Shown: positions 30,601 to 44,174 of the stretch, in pieces
Layout: the number at the start of each line of letters is the position of its first letter
How positions within the stretch are numbered: the stretch's first letter is position 1
Source: Wolfiporia cocos
Taxonomy: Eukaryota > Basidiomycota > Agaricomycetes > Polyporales > Phaeolaceae
Direction of reading: 5' to 3'
DNA length: 64,000 bases
Assembly (NCBI GenBank): GCA_029448655.1
Contig: JACCLO010000012.1
Span: 2,108,001 to 2,172,000, forward strand
Position numbers and translations under genes: made by a program
Notes under the pieces: model-generated
Database searches by the model: none
The model's input: the letters and a program-made list of their open reading frames with translations, nothing else
Told to the model about the DNA's origin: nothing

Positions 30601-32387
30601 CATCGTTTTGTTCGTCAGCATTGCGCAATCTGGAGGGCCAATTAGATTACCTCGGCGTCGAGCGCGGTCAAAAAACGCTCCCTTCTGCGTTCGGTGCAGC
30701 GAGCGGCCATATAATAGTAGAATCCGGGGTGTTGCAATGCCTGCTGGGGATTCAGTCCTAGCACGCGCATCGCGTCGATGTCGAGGAGGCTCCGCTGCCC
30801 GCTGTCGAGCGCTTGCGCCGCTATAGCTGCCGCAGCTGCGACGGGTGGAGAAGTGGAGAAATGCGTTGGGATCTTGAGCGTGCTGCGTGTGCCATGCTCA
30901 AGGAGCTCTGCGAATGCTCGATGTCTGTAAAGAGCGCTGAGAGGAGCAGGGCTGAGATCGCCAGAAGAAACGTACTGTCGAGCAAGCCAGCTCCAGAACT
31001 CGTACGTCTCATCACCGATACCCCAGCCGCGCGAGAAGTCTGCGAACTTGCGCATGTGGGTGTTGTGGTGGGAGAGTGCGAGCGCGTGTTCGTTATTATA
31101 CAGGTAAAGTTTGCATATCTAATGAATCGTGAGTTCATCATCAACGTGTGAGCGAACTCTGGAGGGCAGTACCTTGAGGTTGATACAATCAGCGAGCACC
31201 TTCGCCTCCGCCCAACGCTTCGTGCGGGGCGGCAGAATTGCAGTAGACCCAAACATGATGAGCAAGCTAGAGTATGCATCCTGGTAATGTCTGGTGGACA
31301 ATATGAATGCCGTGTGCGAAGGGTATGGGATAGACTCACTTTAACGCTACCTCATCTTCGCTACGGAACTCGGCGAAACAAGCCATCTTGTACTCGTAGC
31401 GCACAGTCCAGCCTTCCGGTCGCAATGGACGCGTACTCGGGGAACCAATGATGCTCTGCGAGTGCTTGTTGCGTTTGCGCCGAACACGCTTGGAATGATT
31501 TGTGTAATACTCAAGCGCGGGCTCATACAGTGCTTCCTGTAGGCTGGTGCGTATCAATAAGCGGCCTTACATACCAAAAGGACTTGTACCTATTTACGAA
31601 ATCGCCAATCTCCGACTGGGATACAGGACTGAGAACGAAGAGGGCGGCACGAGGATCCAACCCGCTCTGCCTCCGAATGTATGTCAAGCGGTTGTCCAGC
31701 GTCGGATCGTCTGCGCGTCATCCAGTCTAACCTTTCAGAGCATCGGGATAGATGGCATTTACGCACCTAGCATACGTCTGCTCGCCAGGAGCACGACCGT
31801 CAGCTTCACCCCGCGCTCACTGGTCGTTCTCTTGCGCTGCGCAATATCGGCACACAGTTCATTGTCCCTTCTGCGCTCCTCCGCCTCGCGCTCTCGCTCT
31901 CCCTCCGGCGTGTCGAGCGGCGCGCGTGCATGCTCGTACAAGCGCATGAACACGACGAACACGGCAGGGATAAGCGTCGTGTGCTTGCGGATCCATATAG
32001 GCGCAATCAACCCGTCCGGGTACAGTGGCGAAGTCGGCGTGAGGGGCGACAGTGGCGAGTGCGCAACGTGGTATTGGGGGTCGTCTGACGGGACGAGTTT
32101 GCGCGGGGGGAAGCGGACGTCCTGAGACCGTTGTGGTGACTTTGGGATGAGTGCGCTGCACATACACGTACCTTGTCCACCACAGCAACCTGAAATGTCT
32201 TGTTCTTCTCAGGCTGCCAGACACCCGCCTTCCGCTGGTTGACCAGGACATCACGCAGTCGGGCTAGGAGGGCTGCGAACGGATCCTGAGGCTTGCCCGC
32301 GCCGCCCGTGGCTTGAGCAATGTCTAGCCCACCAACGAACATTACGGGCGCGAGCTGTGCTAACAGCTCAGGCGGATAGGAGTTCAT
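27635..32387 (-). CDS. TRAPPC11: TRAPP complex subunit 11 (TRAPPC11 / foie-gras family)
   Basis: A multi-exon gene read leftward; the limits are the likely ATG (MNSYPPELLAQLAPVMFVGG) and the stop at 27635. The N-terminal region has a conserved LLARLRDVLVNQRK stretch. The foie-gras domain is marked by NPQQALQHPGFYYYMAA (about 30700) and nearby helices. The C-terminal Gryzun-type part (about 27700-28130) has PPLRPSFDELIALL and a beta-rich section ending VPRIKVLNRR. TRAPPC11 belongs to the TRAPPIII tethering complex acting in ER-Golgi traffic and autophagy. Internal exons are approximate; one intron near 28387-28423 separates two well-conserved blocks. It diverges from HUB1 across a 359-bp spacer. 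Confidence 0.8.
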
Positions 32388-32746
32388 TGCTATAAGTATT
32401 GAGATCTCTTTAGCACAGTGACCAGATGGTTCCGTCAAGTATAGCAGTAGTTGGTTGAATGCCGCCAGTGCCTGAGCTTCACGGTAGATTTGCGCCTCGC
32501 ATCAAGCGAATGTGGCGACGGTCTGGGTGACCAGATTTTCAGCAGGTCCAGGGATGATATATCCTTCGACCGGTAAGAATATGGTTCAATGCTCGTAATC
32601 TCTCGAGAAACGAAGGTTCCTCAGCCACAGTCCAATGCAATCATTGGGCGCCAATACGCCCAGATTGGGATCGGACTTGGGCGTCAGCTGCCCTTCTTAC
32701 GCTCTGTGAGCTACCATCCGGTTATCGCACCTTGGACTTAGCAGTA

Positions 32747-33230
32747 ATGGCACTCATTGAAGTAAGTGAACCATTATTGCGACTGGATAGTGCTGACCCG
32801 AGCTGCTTACTCTTAAATGATTATTCTGATGTGCGCTGTCGCCAATGCAATCATCTAATACCACATCGCCACTCGTTGCGGATTCAGGTCATCGCGAACG
32901 ACCGTTTGGGACGCAAAGGTAAGCTGTGATCTTTTCTGTCCTGACAAGACCCCTTGCTGACGATCGCCAAACCGACTGATAGTGCGTGTCAAGTGCAGTC
33001 CCGACGACACGGTCGGTGATCTCAAGAAGCTCATCGCGGCACAAACGGGCACCGATCACACCAAGATCCAGTTGAAGAAATGGCATGTCACGCTGTTTCC
33101 CCCTCCACAGGCCTTTTGACGCCGGACTAACTTGTCATCGCCGCTTGCGCGCAGGTACACGATATACAAGGACCATATAACATTGTCCGACTACGAAATC
33201 CACGACGGCATGAGTCTCGAGATGTACTAG
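32747..33230 (+). CDS. HUB1: Ubiquitin-like splicing modifier Hub1 (UBL5)
   Basis: Four exons (32747-32761, 32888-32918, 32983-33082, 33155-33230) give exactly 73 residues, the family length. Key stretches are [41 protein letters not shown] and DYEIHDG. Hub1 binds the spliceosomal protein Snu66 non-covalently and helps use of weak 5' splice sites; it ends in an aromatic residue (Tyr here) without the diglycine of ubiquitin. Exon 1 encodes only MALIE. The third intron (33083-33154) starts with GC, not GT; the conserved Trp codon TG|G spans it, and a GACTAAC branch point lies before the acceptor. Introns 1 and 2 have normal GTAAG donors. Confidence 0.93.
33083..33154 (+). other. Non-canonical GC-AG intron in HUB1
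   Basis: The donor is TG|GCATGT, the acceptor GCGCAG|G, with branch-point ACTAAC at 33127-33132. Only this pair restores the conserved KKWYTIYKDH reading. The nearest GT donor (three bases downstream of the GC) breaks the frame. Confidence 0.8.
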
Positions 33231-33458
33231 TCGCTTCTGTGCGTCGCGTGCACGGCTCCATGGACATCGTTCACCCCACACCGCTGTAATTATTCTCCAC
33301 CATGTTGTCATGAATGATGAATGTATTTGTGAGTGACCACCAAGTGCGCCGCCCAGCTCTGCAGCGAACGTGAGTGGGCTGAACCTTGACGGCCACCTAC
33401 CCGCTCAACTTCTGCACGCCATGCGCTCTTCGCGCGCAAAAGCAGCGCGTCCCGCCCC

Positions 33459-34142
33459 TCAGCCCTTCCATAGCCTGCAGCCCGTCTTGTCCAGGGCCTT
33501 CTTGATACCCGCCGTCCGCCGATTAGGCGCGAGCGCAAGGCAGGTTGGCACGTTCTCCGGCTGCTCGACCCACAAGTGGTGCGCGATCGGCGGTGTGCCC
33601 GACGCGAGCAGCGCGCTGAGGCGCTCGATGCTCGCCTGGTCTGCTGTCTGTTCATGACGGCGGTATGAGACATTTTCTAGGCGCGTCGGAAAAGATGAAT
33701 TGAATTTACCTGGAGTACAGCCTAGCAATGAAGAGACAGATGAACACTTGAACGAACATTAGAAGAAGCGAGAGGCGACAGACCTTGCGCATGATTTTCA
33801 GGTCCGCGAGGTATGCTTGTGTGTCGGGGAGGCTGGCAGTCTCGTGGAGGACCTGGTTAGAACGGTAGAGATTCAGATGAGCAATTCTGACAGATGGTCA
33901 ACGTGAGTGCGACGTACGGCGGCGGTCGCATGCGCAACTTGAGCCATAAGGGGACCCACTCCCCAACCTTCAGCCTGCGACAAAATCAGGGACGGCGAAG
34001 GCGATTTATATCTTCATATGAAAGTACGAACATCGAGGAGGTCCCGACGGACTACAATCTGCATCACCAGCGGTTGCGGGGTACTCCCCGTGGTGGTAGC
34101 TGCTCCAGCTGCCGCCGTAGGAACATTTTGGCTATCCGTCAT
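33459..34142 (-). CDS. PTRHD1: PTRHD1-like peptidyl-tRNA hydrolase II family protein
   Basis: Five exons in phase 0: 34032-34142, 33918-33974, 33784-33852, 33710-33721 and 33459-33647, giving 145 residues, close to the family length of about 140. Landmarks are LVMQIVVRRDLL, AEGWGVGPLMAQVAHATAAVLHET, DLKIMRK-AVLQ and HHLWVEQPENVPTCLALAP. The fold is that of peptidyl-tRNA hydrolase 2; whether this branch truly hydrolyses peptidyl-tRNA is unclear. Exon 4 is a 12-base microexon (Ala-Val-Leu-Gln) that completes the beta strand expected after MRK. Its splice sites (TAG| and |GTAAAT) are good. The gene converges on HUB1. Confidence 0.88.
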
Positions 34143-34576
34143 GATGCTCCGCCTCAGCAGCTGGCCTGCAAAGTGGCGTTTTGAAAGGCTGATCAGGAGG
34201 ACCAGGTCTTGTAGCTGGCAGCGACTTAGAAATGCGAGATGAAAAGCGGTCTACGTATACAATTCACTGTCGTTACTGCTGTATTTATATGAGAATGTGG
34301 ATTTGGCGAATTACAACCCGCCAATGCGCTCGTGAAGGAGGAAAGAAAGTGGTCAGCCGCTCTGATCACTTCGCTGATCATGATGATGGCGATCATTGGC
34401 TCGGTGCCATATATTGCGGTATCAACTACAACGCCTGCCTTTTGCAGTGTAGGAACTTTATTTAGTTCTCTTAAGCATATTCCCTTCAGGAGTTGTCATG
34501 CTATAGGCAGTGTATGACACGTGTATCAAATCATTGAAATGTTAGACATAATACACATTATACATCGCGTGTTAGC

Positions 34577-36458
34577 TCAGTAGAGTGGCTCTGCAGGGAG
34601 TCCTTCAACCCTACTGCTAACGACCCGGCCTCCTTGGATGACAACGAACAGATGGTCTTCCGGATAGTCGAGGACCGTGACATTTTCCAGTGGATTAGTG
34701 TCCAAAACAATCATGTCGGCGAACGCGCCTGCATAGATTCTTCCGAGCTTGGGATTGTTCAGCATTTTCGCTGTAGTGAAACAATCCGCATATTCAGATC
34801 ATACCGTATACAGGCTGGGAAGGGGACACACCGGCGTTACTTGTTGCATGCTGCAGGATTTTGTGGGACGGCAGGGCTGACGCACGGACGGTGAACTATG
34901 CGGGAAATTTACAGCCCATGAGCAGACAGGTACGACAGGGACGCGACACTTACCTCTTCTGTCTGTAATGCTTGCAGACTGTTCAACAGGTCAGAGCCGC
35001 TATGTACTACGTCAACGCATGATTCCTGACGGAAATAAGACCTTGTGGTGCGCACTAGCATATGGTGACGCCTGCAGCGTCGGCAGTCTTGAGAGCGTCC
35101 AGGCCCTTCGACATTACCTGTTCGTTCTTGATCTTCCCCTCGAGAGGCAGATAGTCTTCAAACGGCGGGCGGACCATGATGCCGTAGCACGAAAGGGTGG
35201 GTGTCAGAAAGATGCCCTTGTCTGCCATGCTGTATTCCGACGAGGTTGCTAAATCTTCAAACCACATCATCAAGACTCGTCAACAGCTTACAGCTTGGCG
35301 GTCTCTGGACCGATGAGGTTACCATGCTCAATACCCAATACGCCGTTGTCAATCGCGTGGCGGACAGCTGCGTCGGTGTATGCATGGGCGGTGCCTGCGC
35401 GGTCATCAATATCTCTCGCAGGGGCGGAGCATACAAGCTACGCACTTAGCCTATTGCCCATTTGCTTGCACGTGGTCGTGATAGCCCTCAGCTCTTCCGC
35501 AGTGAACTGGACAGTCTCGATAGCGTCCTTTCGCACATCGTCGGCATGTTCCCCACCGCCAGTTATGTCCGCCTTACCGTGGGCGAGGCGACGCCGCCTC
35601 CACAGTGTACCTTTATAAAGTCGGCTCCAGCTTTCAGCTCCTCGCGCACTGCCTTCAGTACGTCGGGCACCCCATCGCAGACGCGGCCAATGCCATGAAC
35701 GCCTCCACAGCACGCAGGGCCGATGTCGCCATGTCCACCTGGTCAGGTGGAGAATTATATATGCTTGGAGCGTGTCAGAAGGCGCATATAGCCACCTGTT
35801 TGCGACAGCCCTCTCCCGCATTGGATGATGCGTGGGCCGACGATGAGGCCCTCTGCGACGGCGTCTGCCAGTGCCTTAGAGGCACCGCCTGCATTCGAAC
35901 GAAGATCAGTCTGCCGGTCTGAGCATAAGAAACCTGGATGTAAACCAGTGTCCCTGACGGTGGTGAATCCGCGCAATAGCATCTCTGCAATGTTTCAAAT
36001 CTCAGCTGCAGGGTGGACGTGTATCGCGAGATTTTAACTGACCTCTCAGCACATATGTCGACCGCAGATGGACAGACTCTTGCGGAGTTTGTGCTAGTTC
36101 TGCCAGCGACCTAACACCCGGGACTGCATTGATATGTACATGGCAATCAATGAGCCCACTGAGTGCAGCTTGGGTCAGTGGATGTCTCGTGGATTCATTA
36201 TCAACGGTTAACTCACGGACACAAGTACTTTCCCTTCAAGTCTACTACCAAGGGGGTCTCCTCCTCGTTGTCTGGATGCACGTCAAGCTCTGCACTTCCG
36301 CTAGCTGCAACGGTCACAACAAGCCCCTTGCTCGCATAGACATCAACGAGGCCCGGGTGCAGCGCTGCCTCCGCCGGCTCCACAAGTCGCGCATTGCGTA
36401 GAACCAAGCCTCGCGGTGGCGAAGTCTTGATCCACGGCTTGAGGACCAGTTTCCGCAA
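34577..36458 (-). CDS. Metal-dependent amidohydrolase
   Basis: A multi-exon gene of the amidohydrolase superfamily. Early: [19 protein letters not shown], then GLIDCHVHI (HxH metal ligands, about 36145). Middle: [40 protein letters not shown], then [12 protein letters not shown] and [15 protein letters not shown]. Late: [27 protein letters not shown]. It resembles the imidazolonepropionase/ochratoxinase-like group, enzymes that cleave amide bonds with one or two metals; the substrate cannot be read from sequence. The true start is not found: the frame at 36458 opens with TTG after a stop, so an upstream exon is needed or the start lies inside. Internal exon edges are approximate. Confidence 0.75.
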
Positions 36459-37104
36459 GCTGATGGATTCCGTCTTTCAGCACGGATGATGCGAACATGT
36501 ACTGTAGGTTCCAAACTCACAGGCTGTCCCTGGTCTTCTCCGGAGAGCCTGGGTAAGGGTTCGGCGACATCTCAAAACGTTCTGCTCGTCAATGAGCAGT
36601 GAGGGGACCTGTTGCGCATTGCAACCGTGGGCTCGATATAAGACCTCTGGGAATCTGGCCGGGTGCTTGCTGATAGTCCGGTCTGAGTAGATAGCGGACT
36701 CCCAGGCACATGAACACACAGGAAGATGGTTTCAACATAGGGGTCAGCAGGAAGGTCAGCGACCTTCGATAACGAGCCTTATTACCAGAGAACTGGACCA
36801 TGAGGCCAGAGGCTTGATCATGTACGGTTGTCCTCTTGAGCTGGGAGTTTTCAGGACGATATGAACACGCAGAATGTCAAAAGCAGTATGATGAGCGGGG
36901 TGGATTGCAATAATACATACACTACGTAGACTGTGCGACGTGATCATAATGTAACAAGATGCGTAACATTACTTTTTCCGTGATCTATTGAAACAATGCG
37001 GGCTAAAGGACAGGACGCCGGCGAGCCCGGCGAGCGGGGGTCAGCGTGAAAGCAAAGCAACGAGGAGTGACGGAGAGGAAAGATCGGGAGGGCAGAGTGG
37101 GAGC
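36459..37104. other. Intergenic, possibly 5' exon of the amidohydrolase
   Basis: Short frames only. A first exon of the minus-strand amidohydrolase may lie at about 36480-36720, but no splice pair is convincing. The last part should be the Hsp70 3' flank. Confidence 0.3.
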
Positions 37105-39544
<2,440 letters not shown>

Positions 39545-40324
39545 CTTGACGGACGATGGGGATGGAGGAAAGGTGAGTAAGTCGCGAAATCCGGCACTCC
39601 CAAATTTTGAATGCTTGCGATTACGTAAGTATAGCCGGCTTCCTCCGACTACTTTCGCTGGCAATCTGGAACATTCCGGAAAGGTTATCCATATGGTAAC
39701 TCGCTTATTATTCCTACAATCATTCATTTACACCGGTTCCTGCGAAAGGACTGGTCACCCAGTCTGGATCCTCCACTGCCCTCTTTCACAGCGAGTGAGC
39801 CTATGGATGGCAGGGAGTTTTGCTATTCATACCAAACCCCACTCGTACCAACGGCCGGCTACGTTGCCGTCCACTGAAGTGGCACCGATTACGCCTCCGC
39901 TGCGTCATCGGATAAATTCCATCGTTTTCGAAATCTGTAAAACTAGATATTGGCTGCGGCCAGCTGTGGTCCGGTCATCTCATAGCAATTTCACAAGGAC
40001 ACTACTGCAGTCTAAGTTTGCGTGCCTGCTCCCCAATTGAGTTATCAGATTAAAGCAGGTCTAAACTGAGGTGGGTGCTAGTGGTCGACCCAATGTACGC
40101 TATTGTGCATGTAAATATTGGTGAGTGAGCAAACAGGAGCCATATAGATCCTAGACCCTCATAATACATGTGTGCAACCCTTGTGTCTGGATCCTGTTCG
40201 TGAATTGCATTCAACTATTATCGTCGCGGATCAAAACTATCGTAAATCCCCGCGGGGTATTGGCGTCTAATACTTCACTAGACTCTCTACCAGAGCCGCA
40301 CTCACAACTCCTCAGGCCTCAGGT
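39545..40324. promoter_or_regulatory. Shared divergent upstream region (Hsp70 and phosphotransferase)
   Basis: The non-coding space between two head-to-head genes. It includes TTCTGGAACATTCCGGAA-like bases near 39662-39682 (CTGGAACATTCCGG), matching the nTTCnnGAAn pattern of a heat-shock element, which suits an Hsp70 promoter. No other motif was assigned. Confidence 0.5.
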
Positions 40325-41814
40325 ATGAGTTCGTCGGGGAGGATCGGCGGGGAATATGGCCCAGTCCGTGCTAGTATCGACGTGGACAAGCTGAACGCGT
40401 ATCTGACTCAACATGTCAAAGTTGTACAGACACCGGTGGATGTAAAGCAATTCAAGGTGGTGTAGTTCGCTCCGACTACCAACGCAGATTCTTCTTGCTG
40501 AACTGGCGGCAGTCTGGACAGGTGGAACCCTCATGAGCATGAGTTGGCAGCTAACTCATAAGTACAGATGTGTAGTCCAATCCGACATATTTCCTGACCG
40601 ATGCAAGGTATGTCTTCGTACATGACGGGGTCAGAAACCTCATGTCATGATGCGCGCAGGTCAAAGCGGTTCGTTCTCCGTAAGAAACCTGCAGGCGCTC
40701 TACTCTCGGCGACTGCACACCAGATTGAGCGCGAATATACAATTCTGACCGCGCTGCACCGGCACAATACCCAATCGTCTACGCCTCCAAAGCACAGAGT
40801 GCCCATCCCTGAGCCCATCATCCTATGTGATGACAGCAGCATCATCGGCACGCCCTTCTATATCATGGAATTCCTCGACGGACGAATATTCACGGACGTG
40901 AGGATGCCTGGCGTGGACGCGCAGACCAAGCGTGAATGGTGAGTCCAACATCCTCGATTCACGCGTCCCACACATATGCAAACCACGCGAGTCAGCTGGC
41001 TTTCTGCCGTACGCGCACTCGCTGCACTGTCCTCCCTCGACCCCACCGCCCTCGGCCTGTCCAGCTTTGGTCCCTCTACACCTTACTTCCCGCGCCAGAT
41101 CAAGTCGCTGACACGCGTCTCGCGTGCCCAAGCGGAGGTGGTAGATGTGAACACTGGAAAGCCGACCGGCGAAATCCCGCGATACGCCGAGCTGATGAAA
41201 TGGTACGAGCGCAACTTGCCCGATGAGCGCAAGACGGGGCTGCGCATAGTGCATGGAGACTACAAGCTGGACAACATGGTCTTCCATCCCACAGAGAATC
41301 GTGTAATCGGTATATTGGATTGGGAGCTGTGCACTCTAGGTAGTCCGGTAATGATGTTCTCAACGTAGAAAATGCGTCCATTGCTAAGCTGTCATGGAAT
41401 AGCTCGCGGACCTGGCGAACCTGACGCAGGCTTGGGCGATTGATCCCCAAATCCTGCCGGATACAGTAGCAGGCACTGCGTTGGCTGGGTTCAAGATTAA
41501 TGTCAAGGATGCGCCAATTTCCCTGGAGGACCTTGAACGAGAGTATTGCCGCCTCACAAGCCAGCCGTATCCCATTCCGGAGTTGGTGTTTGCTCACAGC
41601 TGGATGCTGTTCAGAGTACGTAGGATTCGCACAAGTGAGATTCAACTGACAATTCTGGCGTTGGCAGCTGGCAGTGATCACGCAGGGTATCGCGGCGCGG
41701 CAAGCCCGGGGACAGGCAAGTTCGGAAAAGGCACACATCTACGCCCAGATTTTCCCTCTTGTTGGGCAGCTTGCATGGATTGCGACGGGTAGCGAGGCGA
41801 AGGCCAGACTTTGA
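40325..41814 (+). CDS. ACAD10/11-type aminoglycoside-phosphotransferase-fold kinase
   Basis: Seven exons (40325-40456, 40513-40521, 40576-40607, 40660-40938, 40996-41347, 41403-41615, 41668-41814) give 387 residues. The fold is that of aminoglycoside phosphotransferases as found at the N-terminus of ACAD10/ACAD11: SGQSNPTYFLTD (nucleotide loop), FVLRKKP (lysine), FYIMEFLDGRIF, HGDYKLDNMVF (catalytic Asp and Asn) and ILDWELCTLG (metal-binding Asp). Fungal relatives stand alone without the acyl-CoA dehydrogenase part, as here; ACAD10/11 kinases act on 4-hydroxy fatty acyl-CoAs, but the fungal substrate is not shown. Exon 2 is a 9-base microexon (Ser-Gly-Gln). The stop is TGA. Confidence 0.88.
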
Positions 41815-42293
41815 TGGCATGCTTCGCGAGCTACATCAACCCAACGGTCTTGCTTCTGGTTCAGTGCGTCGATGTGTATAGTAATTGTACTGACCTTGTG
41901 CTGTGTTCTGGATAAACAATGCGAAATTGTGTTTTACATCGCAGATCTCTTAGCCTGAGTGGCCGTCGCGCATTTTACGAGATCTGAATATGGATGCATT
42001 GTGCACTTCGCAACCTTACATTCATTGTCATACATCAACGCCTGCTTAGCTTGTATAAATACTGAGATCAATCTCGTCAGTCAGAGGTATACCAAGCACA
42101 GTAGCAAGAAACGTCGGAATCTCTTAGGTGTTCATTCACACCTCTCATATGAGACGGCGATCAGGGTTGCCAGCGCTACACATTGGAGCAAGCCGAGCAG
42201 GCACTCACCAGTGTGACAGATAAGTAACGAGTGGTATCATGAATGGTGGGTATCATAGCTGCAGAAGACGGCTTGGGAGAAACTCTGCGACTG
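41815..42293. other. Convergent intergenic spacer
   Basis: It separates the 3' ends of the phosphotransferase and the dynactin gene. No further feature seen. Confidence 0.5.
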
Positions 42294-43083
42294 TTAACGC
42301 TCGTTAGGCAGGGGCTGGAACCGCGTATAATATTGTTTGGTATAAGCTTCAGCCATCTCCTGTGTTGACTCTGGAAGATCCTCGACGTATTTTCCTGCAA
42401 AGGTGACCTTCATGTCCTCGTTGACCGCCCGAACAGAGTGCTTACCTGGAGAGCCTGCGAACAGCGCCAATGCCGGAACAACGGTATTCGGCGGGATAAC
42501 CGTATTGTCTGCAATCTTGGCACAGTCCTTGATTATTGTGAACTTGCCCTGGTGGACGATGCGCACTATTCAAGAATCTGCTGTCCACCCAGACAGCCAT
42601 CGTCCACGTACAATCACACAGTTTTTTCCGATCACGACATGGTTGCCGATGGTTGCGGCCTCGACGATCGTGTTCGCCCCGACGTGTACATGGTCTCCGA
42701 TCTTCATCGGATAGTAGTTGAAGTTTCCGCGATACGTTTTGTATGGCGGACTGGTCAAATAGTATCAGACGCGGTCGCATCGAGCTGGGCAGAGGACGCA
42801 CCGCATAACGCAACCTTCACCAATCAAGCAATACCGCCCTAGCGAGATAACCACCGCATGTCCTGGACCTGTCCGCCGTAGGTCTCCGCGGATTATAGCA
42901 CCACTCGAGATGATCGTCTTTCCACCCAGAATGATATTCTGGGGGCCGGCAATGGTGGCTCGCCGCGAAACCTTATTGCCAGTGTCCTGCGCTGCAGATT
43001 GACGACTATGATATATAAGGGTCCAAAATGAGGCTCACGGTCTCAATATACTCTGCTCTCGAGTAGTAAATTGGCATGTCCAT
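42294..43083 (-). CDS. DCTN5: Dynactin subunit p25 (DCTN5)
   Basis: The first exon (43039-43083) encodes MDMPIYYSRAEYIET. The following exons give DTGNKVSRRATIAGPQNIIL, GKTIISSGAIIRGDLRR, SLGRYCLIGEGCVMR and YYPMKIGDHVHVGANTIVEAATIGNHVVIGKNCVI. The last exon (about 42294-42550) carries FTIIKDCAKIADNTVIPPNTVVPALALFAGSPG. Repeated hexapeptides such as IGDHVH-VGANTI-VEAATI form a left-handed beta helix. p25 with p27 caps the pointed end of dynactin and links the dynein motor to endosomes. The starts at 43083 and 43077 are both in frame; the first is used. The TMEM70-like gene starts only 71 bp away in the other direction. Confidence 0.9.
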
Positions 43084-43154
43084 TGTGAACGGCGGTTGTG
43101 GCGATAGGAAGAGCGTGGGCGCTACGAGGTCAATTCGCGGTGTCACGCTCAACC
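43084..43154. promoter_or_regulatory. 71-bp bidirectional promoter space
   Basis: The entire gap between the ATG codons of the dynactin p25 gene (-) and the TMEM70-like gene (+). Both 5' regions must overlap here. Confidence 0.5.
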
Positions 43155-44174
43155 ATGTTGTCTTCCCGACTTTTATATCGGCTAGCCCTGCGGCCTCCTG
43201 TGGGCGTTTTCTGTGCTCATCCAGTCTCTTTGAAATGCCTGTCTACAATACCTCAATTGAAACCGAAATCTCTCAGCGGCCGGCCAGGAAGAACGCCTCT
43301 AACATGGACCCGGAGACTAACTACTTCTAAAACTCATTCGGATGTCTCGAGCACCGCTGACACGCAGACTCCTGCGGAACCGTCGCCGATCCCAAATGTC
43401 CTCGCATCCAGCCCCAAAGATGCGACATATCATGGGCCGCTCACTGCGACCTTCCGCCGCCTGAAGATATTCTCGCTATCCTCCCTCACGCTCACATTCG
43501 TGATGACCCCCTTCATCTTCGTGCTCGAAACCGCATCCAACCTCCCCCTTGTCGCCCGCTTTGCGCTCGCCGGGATAGCAATGTCGACTAGCGGCGTGTC
43601 CACCGCGCTCGTTGCGTACTGCGCCAAGCCGTACGTGAACAAGCTCCGCTGGCTCGAGGCGGACAAGCAGGCAGCCGGGCTAGAGATGACCACGCTCACG
43701 CTGGGGCTGCACGAACGCGTCACCCGCGTATATGACACGGCGTTTCTCGTCCCTGCGAGCAGGTTCTTCGCGACCTGGGAGCTGGCCGAGGCGTTCCAGC
43801 TGCCAAAGGCGGAGGCAGAGCTCGGGAAAGCGCAGGGGACCCTGCCGCGGGAGGAGACAGTTGCGGAGACGCTGACCAGCAAGGGCGACGTCATTGGCAG
43901 GTGGATTGTGAGATGGGACGAGAACGGTGCGGGCATTTGTAGGCAGCAAGGGCGAGTGGTTCGGTATGCACACGCCATGAATTTGCTGGGCATGCATCCT
44001 CACGATATCTCTGCTTGTCACCAGCTATTTCAACGTTCATCAGGAGCTGTTAGGCAGACCCATCTAGTTATGAAGCGCTCAAGTGCCTATCACTCCGGTC
44101 GCGAGCTGGTCGCTCATCGGCTCCTTACGGCAAAGTCCAAGCTTGGCGAGCCCAAACGCCCAATCCTCCAATGA
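43155..44174 (+). CDS. Mitochondrial TMEM70/TMEM186-like membrane protein
   Basis: The ATG at 43155 is the first in a frame open from 43098. The first 40 residues are rich in Arg, Ser and Leu with few acids, as in a mitochondrial targeting sequence. After a Thr/Pro-rich linker, GPLTATFRRLKIFSLSSLTL introduces two membrane helices (TFVMTPFIFVLETA and FALAGIAMSTSGVSTALVAYCA) joined by a short loop, then KPYVNKLRW. This hairpin is typical of the TMEM70 group, which helps assemble ATP synthase and complex I. The C-terminal 60 residues after GRVVRYAHAMN look unlike the family and may be intron or extension, so the end at 44174 is uncertain. Confidence 0.7.
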   Translation: MLSSRLLYRLALRPPVGVFCAHPVSLKCLSTIPQLKPKSLSGRPGRTPLTWTRRLTTSKTHSDVSSTADTQTPAEPSPIPNVLASSPKDATYHGPLTATFRRLKIFSLSSLTLTFVMTPFIFVLETASNLPLVARFALAGIAMSTSGVSTALVAYCAKPYVNKLRWLEADKQAAGLEMTTLTLGLHERVTRVYDTAFLVPASRFFATWELAEAFQLPKAEAELGKAQGTLPREETVAETLTSKGDVIGRWIVRWDENGAGICRQQGRVVRYAHAMNLLGMHPHDISACHQLFQRSSGAVRQTHLVMKRSSAYHSGRELVAHRLLTAKSKLGEPKRPILQ

